DNA from: an uncultured Clostridia bacterium
GTDB taxonomy: Bacteria; Bacillota; Clostridia; TANB77; CAG-508
Reading direction: 5' to 3'
Length of the DNA: 5,413 nucleotides
NCBI GenBank assembly: GCA_947626705.1
Contig: CANQTJ010000101.1
Coordinates: forward strand, 1 to 5,413
Shown here: one piece after another, positions 5,283 to 5,413 of the stretch
Numbering within the stretch: position 1 is the first letter of the stretch
Layout of the letters: each line of letters opens with the position of its first letter
Notes under the pieces: generated by a model
Database searches by the model: none
Told to the model about the DNA's origin: nothing
The model's input: the letters and a program-made list of their open reading frames with translations, nothing else
Program-made: the position numbers and the translations under genes

Positions 5283-5413
5283 ATGAAGAAAAGACAAAAG
5301 AAAAATAATGGTATTACAATACTATCTTTAGTAATTACAATAGTACTAAACCGCTGTCGCGGTGGTCGTAAATAATAAAATAATATATAAAAAGATAGAA
5401 ATACTTGAAAATA
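5283..5413 (+). pseudogene. Prepilin-like gene, frame lost after 22 codons, runs off the edge
   Basis: The frame starts MKKRQKKNNG, a basic leader ending in Gly10, followed by ITILSLVITIVL (11-22). This is a prepilin-type cleavage site and helix start with Ser instead of Glu at +5, much like the large pilin-like protein in this window. It then reads NRCRGGRK and stops at 5373-5375. In the +1 frame the sequence continues as AVAVVVNNKIIYKKIEILEN from 5353 to the right edge without a stop. This is what the second half of a pilin helix and its following charged segment should look like. One surplus base near 5349-5352 would explain the break. The break lies in an 18-base patch with 14 G or C bases and no A (5351-5368), unlike anything else here. 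It may be a decayed gene, a sequence error near a contig end, or a recoded gene. The downstream part cannot be judged. Confidence 0.6.
5350..5363. repeat. GC-rich mini-hairpin at the frame break of the pilin-like gene
   Basis: ACCGC (5350-5354) and GCGGT (5359-5363) are exact inverted copies around TGTC. A stem of four G-C pairs plus one A-T pair is unusual in this AT-rich DNA. It has no T-run, so it is not a terminator. Confidence 0.5.

Noticed and set aside
1..5413. tRNA, rRNA or CRISPR array
   Set aside because: No cloverleaf-like GC-containing arms, no rRNA stretches and no regularly spaced identical repeats were seen on either strand.

Overview
This is a very AT-rich stretch, with intergenic runs of almost pure A/T and arginine encoded nearly always by AGA/AGG. 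It most likely comes from a spore-forming, gut-type Clostridia or other low-GC Bacillota genome. That inference rests on a SpoIVFA/SpoIVFB-like sporulation pair, a MinD start, a TVP38-type membrane protein and prepilin-like proteins whose mature N-terminus lacks the usual Glu at +5, a pattern I recall as common in uncultured gut Clostridia. No taxonomic search could be run.

Layout. Six genes lie on the minus strand and read from right to left: a TVP38/TMEM64 (VTT domain) membrane protein (4304-5020), a small protein with a C-terminal membrane anchor (3898-4239), a SpoIVFA-like LytM/M23 protein broken by two single-base frame changes (2744-3636), a SpoIVFB-like site-2 protease (2036-2692), a 587-residue prepilin-like protein with a C-terminal sulfatase-modifying-factor (FGE-type) domain (230-1993), and the first 52 codons of minD (1-158, running off the left edge). 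On the plus strand at the right edge a second prepilin-like gene starts at 5283. It has a strong ribosome binding site but loses its frame after 22 codons inside an 18-base GC-rich patch.

How the genes may work together. SpoIVFA and SpoIVFB form the pro-sigma-K processing complex in the outer forespore membrane of endospore formers. In Bacillus subtilis the spoIVF genes lie directly after minCD, so minD and spoIVFAB here look like a rearranged version of that neighbourhood with a pilin-like gene between them. Near-consensus sigma-A promoters can be read in front of minD and the TVP38 gene, and a plausible sigma-E promoter in front of spoIVFA. A strong two-way terminator separates the small membrane protein gene from the spoIVF pair, and three more inverted repeats sit beside it.

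Most striking point. The two frame breaks in spoIVFA have the same form: one surplus C that creates an in-frame CGG codon just before a GG pair, and skipping that base restores a full 296-residue protein. I found no other in-frame CGG codon in the window. The plus-strand pilin gene also needs a +1 shift. This could be ordinary decay or assembly error, or it could be +1 frameshifting at an unread CGG codon.
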